Source: Rhynchopus euleeides (taxonomy: Eukaryota > Euglenozoa > Diplonemea > Diplonemida > Diplonemidae). Taken from it: 64,000 nucleotides of DNA. The position numbers and the translations under genes are program-made. Positions 40,669-51,769 of this stretch are shown here, one piece after another (the stretch's first letter is position 1; each line of letters opens with the position of its first letter). The stretch covers positions 1,488,001-1,552,000 of the forward strand of contig OY723252.1 in NCBI GenBank assembly GCA_963210315.1, read 5' to 3'. The notes below the pieces were generated by a model. The model searched no databases. It saw only the letters and a program-made list of their open reading frames with translations, and was not told the origin of the DNA.

Positions 40669-43600
40669 ATGCTCCTGTTGGGAGATGAGCTTGTAGCGAC
40701 CAGGCGGGAGGTGGAGGAGTTGAGGCGTGCGTCGCTCGAGGCTGAGCATGACCTGGGTGTTGCGCTGGAGCAGCTGCTCGAGGCGAGAGGGCAGGTGACG
40801 GAGTCGGCAGTTGCCACGGCACAGGCGGAGCGTGAGAGCGCGCAGGCGGCGAAGGAGCTTCAGGAGTTGAGGCAGGAGGTTGCTGTCCTGCGGCGCAAAG
40901 ACTTGGAAAGCATGCAGCACAGTATCGACTCTGCAGCGCTTCAAGCCAAGGTCGTCGCAGCCACCTCAGAGGCAGCTGTCCTTGCGGACCAGCTGGCCGT
41001 ATCGCGTGAGAAGGAGGCTACCTTGCGTGCAGAGGTCACCCAGGTCCGCGAGACGCTCGCAAGCCTTGGGTGCTCAGAGGCGGCGGCACAGAAGGCATCT
41101 GCACAGGATGCGCAGAGGGCGGATGCGCTTGCGGTGGAGGTGCAGGTGCTGACCTCCCGCACAGCCACCCTGAAGGCGGCGGCGGATGAGAAGGAGACCT
41201 TGGTATGGCGAAGGGAGGTGGGCAGCAAGGCGGCGAGCGGCCTTCTCTCTGTGCCGAAGTGTGTCAAGGTTCAGCATCCCATATACAGTCATCCAACAAA
41301 CATTGGTGGGGTAAAAACCCACCTTAGCTCCAAAAAATCCTAAAATCCACCTTAGTTTTTACCCCACCAATGTTTTTAACCCACCAATGTTGCTACCCCA
41401 CCAATGTTTTTACCCCACGGCAGCAGAACACAATGGAGATTTTTTCAGAAATGTGGTGGGTGGGGTGAGTGCCTCATCCGTCGCACGGTGCCTACGCGAT
41501 CACATGTGTGGTTGGGGGCGTGGGCTGGTTGGGAGGTGGGGCGTGTGGGAGGGGGCGGGGGGTTGGGGACGGCTATCTTGCAAAGCGCAGCTCTCTCATC
41601 AGCATCAGCAGAACAGCAGGTACCGACACCAGTAACCAGAAGTGTATACGCCATTGCATTCCGTACCCTGTGTCGGTACCTGCTGTTCTGCTGATGCTGA
41701 TGAGAGAGCTGCGCTTTGCAAGATAGCCGTCCCCAACCCCCCGCCCCCTCCCACACGCCCCGCCTCCCAACCAGCCCACGCCCCCAACCACACATGTGAT
41801 CGCGTAGGCACCGTGCGACGGATGAGGCACTCACCCCACCCACCACATTTCTGAAAAAATCTCCATTGTGTTCTGCTGCCGTGGGTTAAAAACATCGGTG
41901 GGTTTAAAACATTGGTGGGGTAATAACCCACCTTAGCTCTGAGAAATCCTGAAATCCACCTTAGTTTTTACCCCACCAACGTTTTTACCCCACCAACATT
42001 TTTACCCCACCAATGTTTGTTGGACAACTGTATTGTTCGGCGGCTCGCTTTTTCTGCACTTTCGAACCAAGGCCCCCACATAGTTATTGAGAGTTTGCCG
42101 TCGGGACCCCAACTGGGAGGGGGGGGGGGGGACCCGCTCTGTGCCGGTGCCTGTGTGTTCTCTCCGTTGCCCTCCCCCGCCCTACCGCCCCACCCCCTCC
42201 TCCTCCTCACAGGCACGGATGCTCAGCGCACGCAATGACGACTTCGAGCGGATCACCAGCGAGAAGCTGGACGCCACCCGCGCACTCGGCGATGTCGAGT
42301 CACACGTGGAACGCGTCATCAAATCCCTTGAAGATGCAGAACGAGACGTATGCTATTGATTGTCACCAACATACTGCCGCCGACACTCAAGAGCCTTTTG
42401 TCCGCAACATGGATTGGAAGGGGGCGCGTGGGGAGGGTTGGGGAAGCCCCGCTGTATTCCGCACTGTGTGCCCTCGAAGGAGAATGCTGTCTTATGATGC
42501 CTTCTGTGCGTGCCGCAGCATCCGACTGCAATGGAGGAGCCCCTCCAAGAGGGGCACATTAATTGACCTTCTCTCACCTCCCCACTACCACCACCACCAC
42601 CACAGCGCGACAGAGCACGACAACGGGCAGACCAGGCACAGGAGGCGCTTGACCAGGCACGTGCCGAACACTTCAGTGAGGTGGAGCGCCTGCGTGCTGA
42701 GGTGGCTTCTGCGAAGCGTGCTGCAAGCGAGCGCCTCAGGCAGCAGGAGGAGCACACGCTGCGAGAGGCGGTGCGGTGGAGCGGCGAGGTGCGGGAGAGG
42801 ACGGAGGGGCTGAACCGTGCGCAGTGCACCGCGCGTGACCTGGAGAGGCGCGCCGCAGAGCTGCAGGCGGAGTGCGACTGCCTCAGCGACGCAGCCCGTG
42901 CCCTCCAGGAGTCGCGCGTGCAGCTCGCTGACGACAACAACAACCTCCTCGCAGCCAACACCGACCTGCGGGCCCAGCTCAGCGCGATGGTGCACCGCCC
43001 GCAGCCCGGACCCGGCCTGCTGCACCGCCTGACCCACATCGAGGCCGAGGCGGCTGCGCTGCGAACCCACATCTCACACGGGCCATCGCCGCCGCCACCG
43101 GCACCGGCACCCCCTGCGCAGCGCGCCACACACACACCCCACGACCCCCACACCGCCCCTGGGCATATCTCGCCGTTGGACCGCGACAGCCTGCCGCTGT
43201 GCAGCGCTGCCCGTCGGAGGGAGGCCGTGCAGGCTGTGCCTGCCGCTGCCCGGCTGCACGCCGCGGCAGCGGCAGCCTCAGCCGCCCTGCCCGCGTCGGG
43301 GCGCAACCTGTCACCCTCCAGGTGTGCTGCGGACCTGAAGGAGCTCCGGTCAGCCCGCCCGCGAGGCCCTGCCATGTCGCCGCCCCCGCCTCCCGCCCCC
43401 GCCGCCGCCGTGCTGGCGGCGTGGCAGGCGGAAGACGTGCCGGAGCCGGGTCGTGGCGAGGGCGGTGACCGGGGGGGTGCGTGGGCCCGGTCCAGGCTGT
43501 GGCGCTCCGGTGTGGGTGCCGCGGGGCGGCAGGCGAGCCCTGCAGGCAGGGGGGCCGTGCCTGAGGGGGGGAGCGCAGGAGGGGGGTCCCCCGTGCGGCA

Positions 43601-43841
43601 CAGCAGCAGGCGGGGCAGGGCGGGGTTGCATAGCCCGGGGGTGGCGGAGGTGGCATCGGGGCCGCCCTCTGCACCGCGCCGTGGAGTGCAGAGGCTGTCG
43701 CCCGTGCGGCAGGTGGTGCGTGGGCCGGGTGTTGGTGGTGGTGGTGGCGATGTGGTGTCGTCTCCGCCACCTCCGTCGACCCCGTGCAGCCCGGATCTGC
43801 TGTCGTGCTCTTCCCTGTCTCCGCCTCGGAGCTGTAAGTAG
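40669..43841 (+). CDS. Coiled-coil protein C, three exons
   Basis: Exons are inferred at 40669-41202, 42213-42347 and 42606-43841, all joining in phase 0 (634 residues). Donors are TTG|GTATGG and GAC|GTATGC. Acceptors are CCTCCTCACAG|GCACGG and CACCACCACAG|CGCGAC, both with pyrimidine-rich tracts. The protein is a long heptad-rich coiled coil through all three exons (RREVEELRRASLEAEHDL; SHVERVIKSLEDAERD; EHFSEVERLRAEVASAKRAA), up to about 43030. A Pro/Ala/Gly/Arg-rich tail follows. Continuous heptads across both splice joins support the model. A structural or cytoskeletal role is plausible, but no family is recognised. The last codons contain GT|AAGT (43832), a possible further donor with an acceptor CTCCAG at 43974-43979, so the stop TAG 43839-43841 is provisional. 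An upstream exon is also possible. Confidence 0.78.
41292..42024. mobile_element. Fold-back element within intron 1 of gene C
   Basis: Outer ends are TCCAACAAACATTGGTGGGG and its complement. ACATTGGTGGGGTAAAAA-type units repeat near both ends, in both orientations. The core is a near-perfect inverted repeat: 41414-41629 against 41670-41885 (216 bases each) around a 40-base loop. Open frames in the arms mirror each other and are not genes. The element makes up most of the 1010-base intron. Confidence 0.88.
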
Positions 43842-43980
43842 AGTTCATGGTGTTGTGGTGGTATATCTAGATCCCCCCCCACCCCCCCCTTTGTCCCACT
43901 GCATGCGCCGATAACCGAGAGAGATCTGCTGTAAAAATAGCCCCCCCCCCCCCCCCTATTTCGCTGCTCTCGCTCCAGGC

Positions 43981-44220
43981 ATGTCGCTAAGCGTCGACCG
44001 TCGACCCAGTGATTTTGGGTTTCCCCCCCATAAAAAAGCGTCGACCCAGCGTCGACCCAGTGGAACTGGGTTGCCATTCAAGCCTGGACCAAGCGTCAAC
44101 CCATTCCGGGTCGACGCTAACCTAGCGTTGACCCGGTTCCACTGGGTCGACGCTCACCAAGCGTCGACCAAGCGTCAACCCACTTTCACTGGGTCGACGT
44201 CGAAGAGAGTATGGTTTTGC
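43981..44220. repeat. GCGTCGACCCAGTGG repeat cluster
   Basis: GCGTCGACCCAG, AGCGTCAACCCA and the reverse forms TGGGTCGACGC occur about ten times in mixed orientation, giving several possible hairpins. It lies directly downstream of gene C. Non-coding, though a spliced fourth exon of gene C would enter it. Confidence 0.65.
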
Positions 44221-44224
44221 AGGA

Positions 44225-44440
44225 ACAGATGCTCACTACCGTGGCCTCCGGCGGCTGGGGGGCTCCGCCCCCCAGACCCCCCTGTATAGCGTGTGCACAC
44301 AGGTCAGGAATCCAACAGCTCCAGTAGCCTCAGGAGGACGCAGCCAACTCACACAGAATCTGTACGCCCACAATGAACAGATGTTCACTACCGTGGCCTC
44401 CGGCGGCTGGGGGGGCTCCGACCCCCAGACCCCCCATCTC
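44225..44440 (-). repeat. Repeat inverted relative to 45655-45875
   Basis: Two blocks of CACTACCGTGGCCTCCGGCG plus GCTGGGGGG-CTCC are separated by AGCTCCAGTAGCCTCAGGAG, a GACGCAGCCAACTCACACAG stretch and ATCTGTACGCCCACAATGAA. All recur in reverse order and orientation at 45655-45875. The unit may itself be a small element with palindromic GGGGGGCTCCGCCCCCC ends. Confidence 0.75.
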
Positions 44441-45005
44441 GCGTGCCCGTCTAGTAACCAAGTCCTTGCGCTTCAACGGCCGTGGCATATCAGGGGGTAA
44501 ATCATGGTCCCGAAAGCCATTTTTTGGGTTTCTTCCGGCACCCGAGGATGGCGCGAGCGGGAGAGGAACCACGGAAGGAACCCAGCGCCTCACACCGTGC
44601 CCACCTAGCGGTCCACCGACGGGAAAATTAGGCAACAACACGAGCGCGCGCGAGAAAAATTGACCCCTAGTGTTTCCCCCTGATCCCCCCCCAAAACAGG
44701 AGCGTCAACCCACCAAATCTCCATAATCGAAAAGTTAGCGACAGGCCTGCTCTCGCTCAAAAAGAATCGTCCGGCAGGTTAGATTTTTTATAGCTCTTTC
44801 GCGCAACGCATTGGGAGGGTGCGTGATCAACCCGCTCACCACCCACCCCCCCCCCCCCCCTCGGGGCGGTCTCAAAGCAGATCCCCAGTCGTATCCAAGC
44901 AAGGAGGCCCTGCCTCACCACCAGGCGCCTCAGGGGTTATCTGAAACAGCAGGTTGGCGTGTTAGAGGCGCGACGTCGTTTGTTTTGCTGGCAGCACCCC
45001 TCCTC
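44441..45005. other. Spacer, no recognised gene
   Basis: Contains a C-run near 44848 and short AT-rich pieces. Nothing else was identified. Confidence 0.4.
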
Positions 45006-46289
45006 TTACTGGGGGGGGTCAAATAATTGTAACCCCTACGATTATTTAGCGACGCGGTCTGTATAAATCGGGTGTCCCAAAATTTACAATTTTTCAACGG
45101 TGGTGATTAATCGTAGGGGTTACGATTATTCACTTTTGGCAAAAATTTACCCGTTTTGCTGTTCAGAATGTCAATTGGTGGGGTGGGGGTGGGTGTGAGG
45201 GGTCGCATTCTCGGCCTGTCTCACCGGCATTCCGTGCACAGAGCAACATCACCGGTGGAAACTGGCCATAGCACCCCGGTGGGCCACCAGGAGGGGAGGG
45301 ACCCGGTGTGAGGCGCTTGAGTCATCCAGATGGGCACACGGTGGGGTCCGACATCCGATGTCGGACCCTGTGGGTTCATGCATGCTGCTAAATGTGAGAT
45401 TTTTGGGCCAAATTTCGGAATCCCAATACATTTTTTTGGGGGGGCGAGTTTGTTAGGAAAATGGGGGTGGCACAGCGTCGTTCTTCCACACAAGAGGGTC
45501 GTTTTTGACATCAACGGTTCAAACTCTCTTCACGGTGACTCTACTCAAATTTTTTTGAGTTATTGGGGGCCATTTACTGTGCGTCGAAGTGTGAACGATT
45601 GGCCACCTTTTTGGTGCCGTGGCTGGTGGGTGGCTATGGGCACACGCTACAAGGGGGGTCTGGGGGGCAGAGCCCCCCAGCCGCCGGAGGCCACGGTAGT
45701 GAACATCTGTTCATTGTGGGCGTAGATTCTGTGTGAGTTGGCTGCGTCCTCCTGAGGCCTGAGGCTACTGGAGTGGTTGGATTCCCTGACTTGATGGGTA
45801 TCGAAGGGCTCCAGGGGGTCTGGGGGGCGGAGCCCCCCAGCCGCCGGAGGCCACGGTAGTGGACATCTGTTCCTTGTGGGGTACAGTTTCTGGACTGTGT
45901 CCATCTTCCTGAGGTTGCGTATGGGCCACCCCAGGATTTTGGTGCCCCCCCCAGGCTCACCTCACTGGCAGGGTACCTGGGGGCGGGGGGCCTCAAACCA
46001 TGCTCTCTTCCCATTAAACTCGGGGCATGTGTGCTCCGACATGTGGGGTGACTCAATCACCGGTCTATGACGACCGATTCTCCACTTTTTACAGCCTGAG
46101 TGGGTTCCCTGCTGTTCCTGTTGCTTGATCCTCTGGGGAAAAGTCAGAAATTTGGCCAAAAGTGAATAATCGTAACCCCTACGATTATTCAAAACAAATT
46201 TACGTATAAATGGCCCAGAAAATGTTGTACAATTAATCGCCCCCTTACGATTATTCGACTACTTACGATTAATTGCCCCCCCCCAGTAA
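45006..46289. mobile_element. TIR element with TTACTGGGGGGG ends (~1.3 kb)
   Basis: Starts TTACTGGGGGGGGTCAAATA and ends with the near complement (AATTGCCCCCCCCCAGTAA). Subterminal motifs TAACCCCTACGATTATT and TTAATCGTAGGGGTTACG occur at 45030-45130 and again at 46165-46270. The interior holds the perfect palindrome GGTCCGACATCCGATGTCGG plus ACC (near 45345) and the repeat unit at 45655-45875. No transposase was recognised, so it is non-autonomous. Its ends match the MITE at 18252-18623. Confidence 0.75.
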
Positions 46290-47117
46290 CTCATCCCTCG
46301 GAGGACAGCCACTCCTTCTCTTGGAAGCAATGGCGAAAAAGCGTTGCGAAGAGAAACTGTGTGTGTTTCTTGCCCCCTCTTTGTGCGCCGTTTTGTGCAC
46401 GGCAATCACACATACACTGCGCACTCTCTCTTTCTCTCTCTCTCGTCTTCATGAAGTGTGGATATTGCCGCGAAAGAAAAAAATCGCACAGTCGGCGGCA
46501 TTACCTGTCTTCTCGACACTACCTGCCACCCCCCACCCCCTCCCAACAGTAGAAGAGACGGTGTACCCCTTGAAAACCGGTGCTGATCCCGTCCCCCGAT
46601 ACCCGCTCCCACCCCTCCCCCCCTCCCTGAAACCGCGAGACCTCCCCGACCCTTTTTTTCATTTTCACTGCAATACGGCTCCTTTCAGTGCCAAAAAAGA
46701 TAGCAGGCACGCGCTTGGGCAACAAATCCAATATCCCCATCAGGCTGCGGAGTTTACTTTTTTGGAGTTGTGCTAACAACGCAGGAAACTTTGCTATGCA
46801 GATCATGCAGGACACACCACACCCGCAGCAGGCGTGTGGGGTGTTCTCGCGATCGACGAATACCCGCTGGTTCTTCTCTCCCCTTTCTGATTTGCAGACA
46901 CAAAGTTTTTTTTGTTTTGCACGGATTTGGCGCACACACCACAGCCCTCATCTTTTTTTCCAAGGCACACACCCCCCCACCCCCCCCCCCCCCCTCCAAA
47001 CCACACAAAACCAAAACCCAGGAAGGGGGCCACCCCCCACTCATCCCCCCTCACACACACCCCCCAGCCCCCCTCTCCCACCACCCCCACCACCCCCCCT
47101 CCCCCCCCACCAATCCC
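46290..47117. other. 5' region of gene D
   Basis: A CTCTCTTTCTCTCTCTCTC tract (46424-46444), several C-rich runs up to the start codon, and a GATTTGGCGCACAC motif near 46923 that also precedes other genes in the window. The frame of gene D is open upstream to about 46770, but that part is translated low-complexity sequence. Confidence 0.45.
46915..46962 (+). promoter_or_regulatory. Conserved upstream motif TTTGGCGCACA (before gene D)
   Basis: TTTTGCACGGATTTGGCGCA continues as CACACCACAGCCCTCATCTT and a T-run. It lies about 195 bases before ATG 47118. The same order (GGNTTNGGCGCACA, short gap, C-T-rich T-run) occurs before genes F and G and at 50110. Confidence 0.5.
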
Positions 47118-48863
47118 ATGGGGGAAGAGGTAGGCGGGATCCCCCTGTGGACGATTCCCTACCGCAGCGCGCTGATCTCCACCGGAGTTCTCCTCCTGTG
47201 TGCCGGGTTCCTCCTCGACAGGCTGAAGGTGTCCACCTTCTCCGATCCGGACAGCACCTCCGCCGCCAACACCGCGCTCGCCATCCTCGGCGCAACCGCG
47301 ATGCTCGCTGGGTTCGGCGGCAGGAGCAGCGCAGCACCGGGCCCTCCCCACCCCGCCTCCCCAGAAACTCCCCTGATGACGCCTGTCGACGCACCTCTCG
47401 GGGCAAAGGTTCCCCCGCCGCAGCTGTTTGCCTCCCGGGGCACCGCCAGCTGCCACGCCCCGTCGGAGGCGATGCGGAGCGTCGCCATGACAGACGCCAT
47501 GACGATGCGCTCTGCGGGGGGCCCGCCCACCCCATCCGACGCGTGGCTCTCTGCCATGCCAAGCGTCGCAGCGACAACAGCCCGTGGTGGTGGCGGTGGA
47601 GCTCCTGATGGAGGAAACCTAGGAAACCTCCCTCCAGCACACCAGTCGCGGCGGAGCAGCGGCGTGCCAGGGGTGGTGTCCGGCCCGCCCTCCCGCGTGC
47701 TGACCGCCAGCGACATGCCTGCCGCTGCCCCAGCAGCCCCTCTCCCCCCCGCTCCAGCCCCGGGGACACCGGTGCCCCCGCCTGCGGCACCGCCCTCGCG
47801 GGCTTCGCCGGCGTCGCGCCCGCCGCTGCCTCCCGCCGCAGCTGCCCCGGCAGCCGCTGCCGAGCCACAGCTCCCCCCCCCGGCAAGGAGGGAGTCGCCG
47901 TCGCCGCAGAGGCGGGGCAGCGGCGGTGACGGGGTGGCGGCAGCCGCCGCCGCCGCCGCGGCGCAGCGCGGGCGCGCCTCCCCTGGGAGGCGTGTGGGGG
48001 CGGGGGGTGGTGGTGGTGGTGGCGGGACTCCCCGGGGGCTGTCGCCAGGGCGTGAGCTGGCTGCGCGGCGGCTGACGGACCTCCTCGGGGAGCTGGAGAG
48101 GGGCTCCGCGACGAACGAGCGCCTCCTGGGGCAGGTGGCGGACCTCATGGCCCGCAAGATGAAGGGGGGCACCGCACGGCACAGCCGCTCCCCTGCGAAG
48201 CACCGCGGCGGCGGCGCTCCCATCCCCGCCCCCGGGAGCCGCGCGGGGAGCCCTGCTGACGCACCCGATGCCCCACACCTCCGCACCCCCGGGGGTGGGG
48301 GTGGTGGTGTCGGTGTGCCCGACACTGCTGCCCACCGCCGTGGGTCTGTCCGGACACCAGGAGGCGGAGGCGGAGGAGGTGGTGGTGGTGGTGGCGACAT
48401 GTATACCGGGGGTGCCGCCTTCACACCCCCACCCCCCGGGGGGTGGGGGGACAGCCCGGCCCCCCTCATCAGCGACCCGGGTTTCCGGAGGAGGCAGACG
48501 CCGGCAGGGGTGGGCGGCAGCGACTCCGGGTTTAACGCGCACAGCTCTGTTCCGGAGACGGCGACGCCGCAGACGCTGACCCCAGGGGGCGGTGGCGGCG
48601 ACGCTGTCGGGGGTGCTGTGGGTGGTGGAGTTCTCCGCGGCGTCTCCCCGCCCCGCCCTGTCGCAGGGAGGCGCTTTGGCGGCAGTGGCATGCCGGGCGG
48701 CTCAGGTGCCAACCCCGGGATGGTCGAAGGGGTGGGGGTGGCGGGCGCTGCGCCGGTTGTGGTGGCAGCGCAGGGCATGACACACTATGGGGTGCTCCCG
48801 CAGGCGGTGGGGCGGAACCCGGTGCGCCGGTTTACGAACCCTGTCAACTACCCTGTGGAGTAG
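47118..48863 (+). CDS. Predicted membrane protein D with low-complexity tail
   Basis: 581 residues from ATG 47118 (CCCATGG context) to TAG 48861-48863. Residues 17-33 (SALISTGVLLLCAGFLL) and 49-66 (AANTALAILGATAMLAGF) are two membrane-length hydrophobic helices joined by a short polar loop. The rest is Pro/Ala/Gly/Arg/Ser-rich low complexity, with one amphipathic helical stretch near 311-348 (TDLLGELERGSATNERLLGQ). A more ordinary C-terminus reads MTHYGVLPQAVGRNPVRRFT. GTGGTGGTGG and similar trinucleotide runs suggest replication slippage. No family is recognised. It reads without interruption; the start was chosen because sequence upstream is translated C-rich DNA. Confidence 0.7.
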   Translation: MGEEVGGIPLWTIPYRSALISTGVLLLCAGFLLDRLKVSTFSDPDSTSAANTALAILGATAMLAGFGGRSSAAPGPPHPASPETPLMTPVDAPLGAKVPPPQLFASRGTASCHAPSEAMRSVAMTDAMTMRSAGGPPTPSDAWLSAMPSVAATTARGGGGGAPDGGNLGNLPPAHQSRRSSGVPGVVSGPPSRVLTASDMPAAAPAAPLPPAPAPGTPVPPPAAPPSRASPASRPPLPPAAAAPAAAAEPQLPPPARRESPSPQRRGSGGDGVAAAAAAAAAQRGRASPGRRVGAGGGGGGGGTPRGLSPGRELAARRLTDLLGELERGSATNERLLGQVADLMARKMKGGTARHSRSPAKHRGGGAPIPAPGSRAGSPADAPDAPHLRTPGGGGGGVGVPDTAAHRRGSVRTPGGGGGGGGGGGGDMYTGGAAFTPPPPGGWGDSPAPLISDPGFRRRQTPAGVGGSDSGFNAHSSVPETATPQTLTPGGGGGDAVGGAVGGGVLRGVSPPRPVAGRRFGGSGMPGGSGANPGMVEGVGVAGAAPVVVAAQGMTHYGVLPQAVGRNPVRRFTNPVNYPVE

Positions 48864-50104
48864 GCGAGAGGTTGGTAGACATGGGGAGGGTGGGGGGTGG
48901 GGGGGGGGGGGGGAAGGGTTGGCTGCAGGAAAAACCCCCTCCCACCCCCACCCCAAAGGTGTTCAAAGAAGCCCCTGTTGTAGAGACACGCGTTGTTTCC
49001 CCCCGCCCCCTCCCCCCCTTTTTTGCTTTGGCTTGCGCTTTGTGTAGGCGCTGGAGCGTTCAGGAGGGGGTGGGGAAGGGTAGTGTGACGTGCTGTCAAA
49101 ACTATCTGTGCCCCCGCTGGATCGTAAAGTGACAGCAAAACGAGACAACAAATCAATTGCTGCCGGAAGTTGTTTTGTTGGAACGCAGACCCCACTCTTT
49201 GTGTACACCACTCCCCGGTCTGATGAAGTGGTGTGAGTGGGGACGCACGATCCAGCTAAAGGCACAGAAAGTTTCCCCAGTTGGCTACGCCGAACTAACA
49301 AAATATTAATATTTGAGAGACTCCGAGAGGGAAGATCAACAGGGAGAATAACCTTAGCTTTGTATGCCGGTGGGTGTTGCGTGGGGTCACGGCCTCCTCG
49401 CTCGCTCCCCACCTCCCACCCCCCACCCCCCACCCCCACCCCTCCCGTGTGCGCGGTGTTGTGGAAGGAGGCTGCGCTTATTGTTTTGTTGTAAACACCC
49501 CTCTCCCCCCTCATCTGTACTTCTCTCCAATTTTCTGATGCCGATGCCATCGACCTGTATTGGATGTGTAGAATGGTGGTGCCAGGCAGCACACATGGAG
49601 GGAGGGGTGGGTGAGATTAGATGACAGAGAGGGCCCCTCGCTACCATGTGACTGAGATGTGACTGAGTGGGAAGAAGCGAGCAGCAGCCCCACTTCCCCT
49701 CACTAGCTGACGCGCTGTGACTGGTAGCGTAGGGCCCCCCCCCCAGAGGCAGGGAAAGGTTTTGGTTGGGGGGGTGGGGTGGGGGTGGGGGGGTTTGCCG
49801 ACGCGAAGGAAGCAGCTAACGAATCAAAATTGTAACCGGGCTGGATCTTCAGGATCTTCAGCACCTTCTCACATCACCTCACAGCGCCTAGGGGGGGAGG
49901 AGGGGTGGGTGGGTAGGGCCTCGACACAGCCTTGCCCGGATGGCAAGAAGTGTGCCTGAGCCACCCTTCTTCATTGAAGCAATGCCAAAGCTCTCCCCCA
50001 CCTTCCCCCAGTCATCACACGTGTGGTTTGTTTTGTTCTGTGTGACTGTGTTGTGTAGATTCTAGAGTAGGTGCTACCATGTGTTTGGAACGAGCGGTGC
50101 CCTA
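48864..50104. other. Intergenic spacer rich in G and C runs
   Basis: G-run at about 48896-48913 and many CCCCCACCCC / GGGGTGGG tracts. No gene was recognised. Confidence 0.4.
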
Positions 50105-50152
50105 CATATTTATCCGGGTTTGGCGCACAAACAACGCCTTATCTTTTTTTTA
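50105..50152 (+). promoter_or_regulatory. Conserved upstream motif, orphan copy
   Basis: GGGTTTGGCGCACAAACAAC then GCCTTATC and a run of 8 T. It matches the motif before genes D, F and G, but no start codon of a recognised gene follows within 1.5 kb. It may have belonged to gene E before the MITE and repeat insertions between them. Confidence 0.45.
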
Positions 50153-50640
50153 ATGAGCTAGCCGGGGGCGACCCTCTCCCCCCCACCCCCTCCCCGGTTG
50201 TGCTGTGTGTACTGTGTGTGTGTTGTACAGTGCAGATCACACCAAAATCAGGTGCTCGGTGTGTTCTGCACTAATATAATAAGATTCACGTGTGTGTGGT
50301 TCAGTCGGTTTGTCGTCATCTTCTTGCTGTGCCCCTGCGTGTTGGCCTCATATGGTTGGATCAATGAAGCCTACAGGCAGTGAGGTGGATCGGGGTTGTG
50401 CAACAACCCAGCGAGAAAAGACGTCGAGAGACAGGCATGAACCCGCATGCCAAGGGCCAGAGCGTGGGGTCACTCTGATTATCTATGTGTGTATGCCACA
50501 GTCGGCCTTCTCGGTGTTGAATCCAGACAGAACGCACCAAAACCCGTCGCGGCTGCGATGCGGCTGCCATCACTGGGAGAATTCAGATGTGCGCCATGTG
50601 ACCTGATATATCAATGTGTGATTTTGTCATTTTTATTATA

Positions 50641-50985
50641 CCGTATACGTAAATATTTTGGAACGTAAATATTATGGAACGTAAATATTATGGAACGTAA
50701 ATATTTTGGAACGCTGGTGGGTTGGCGTTCCAGATTTTTTTCGTTCCATAATATTTACAGGGCTTTCTGCGACTCGGGGACTTGGACCAGGTGATCGGAC
50801 GGCATACAGAGTCCCTGACGGGACCTACTCGTGCACTTTTCGCGCGATTCCTGACGCAAGCCGTCCTCACCACCGAGTCCCCAACTGGCCCTGTAAATAT
50901 TATGGAACGTAAATATTATGGAACGGACCGGCCAAAAATGGGCCCGTTCCATAATATTTACGTTCCATAATATTTACGTATACGG
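50641..50985. mobile_element. TA-flanked MITE, copy 2
   Basis: Near-identical to 29839-30167, with TA at 50639-50640 and 50986-50987. One extra GTAAATATTATGGAAC unit at the left end accounts for the longer length. Only scattered single-base differences in the interior. Non-coding. Confidence 0.9.
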
Positions 50986-51345
50986 TAATATAGTTCAGCG
51001 AAGCCAACCGGTGTACATGCCGTTTCCTTCAAAAGAAACCCAGAGGGGTTTTCTTTGCTCGGTGAAAATCACAGGGAGGGGGGGGGGGGTAACCTTTGTC
51101 CCCCCACCCCCACCCCCCCGTCACACACACGGCTGTATTTCGCACAACCTGCCAGAAGACACGATAGCTTCTTCTCCTCTCGGGAAAGCTTGCCTGGACA
51201 GCGGCTCTTATCATCAGATCGTCACCCTCGTCATTCCGAGCCCGACTCTTAGATGCAGTATGGCTCCTTCAGGGTTGGGACAACTGAGGCCGGGCCGCAC
51301 AGCCCAGGCTTCAAAGCGAGTGGGGTTCAGGGTTGTTGTGCTGCT
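50986..51345. other. Intergenic spacer
   Basis: G-run near 51079 and C-rich runs near 51100-51118. No gene was recognised. Confidence 0.4.
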
Positions 51346-51712
51346 CCCCGCCTGTGTCTCTTGCGGCTGAACCCACCAGACATGAGCTGGGCACAGCGCG
51401 GAACAGCTGTGCCACCCCTTTCCTTGGTTTGTTGTGTGTGGGGAGTGCCAGCCACAGCGCCCCTTCGTGCCACATGCTGCCTCAGCAGATCTTCCGCACG
51501 TTTCAGGGGGTGTGCCTGCGCTGCTCCCCAGGCAATGCAGGCACACGATCTCGAATGGGGCAGCAGGAGGGGAGGGCAGGCAGTCAGGTGGCCCGAGGAC
51601 AGGCCTCGTGAACACAAGAGGTCTGTGTGTATTGAGAAGGGAGAAGGCCGCCGACCCCGACCCCCCACCCCCACCCCCACCACGACCCCGAGCCCCAGCC
51701 ACACCCGCAGCC
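51346..51712 (+). repeat. Direct repeat (left copy) flanking gene E
   Basis: About 365 bases (CCGCCTGTGTCTCTTGCGGC to the C-rich tract before AGCCCC) recur at 52842-53205 with very few differences. The right copy begins immediately after the stop codon of gene E. Confidence 0.88.
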
Positions 51713-51769
51713 TCCCTCTCTTCCTCCTGGGATCACACCACCACAGAGCACGGCAACACAGTCATGGTG

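Noticed and set aside
42353-44077. 574-codon minus-strand frame opposite exon 3 of gene C
   Set aside because: Arg/Ala/Ser-rich low complexity opposite a coiled-coil exon supported by splice sites and heptads; typical GC-rich antisense openness.
47159-48778. 539-codon minus-strand frame opposite gene D
   Set aside because: Composed of Pro/Gly/Ala runs mirrored from GGT/CCG repeats. The plus strand has a plausible start and two membrane helices.
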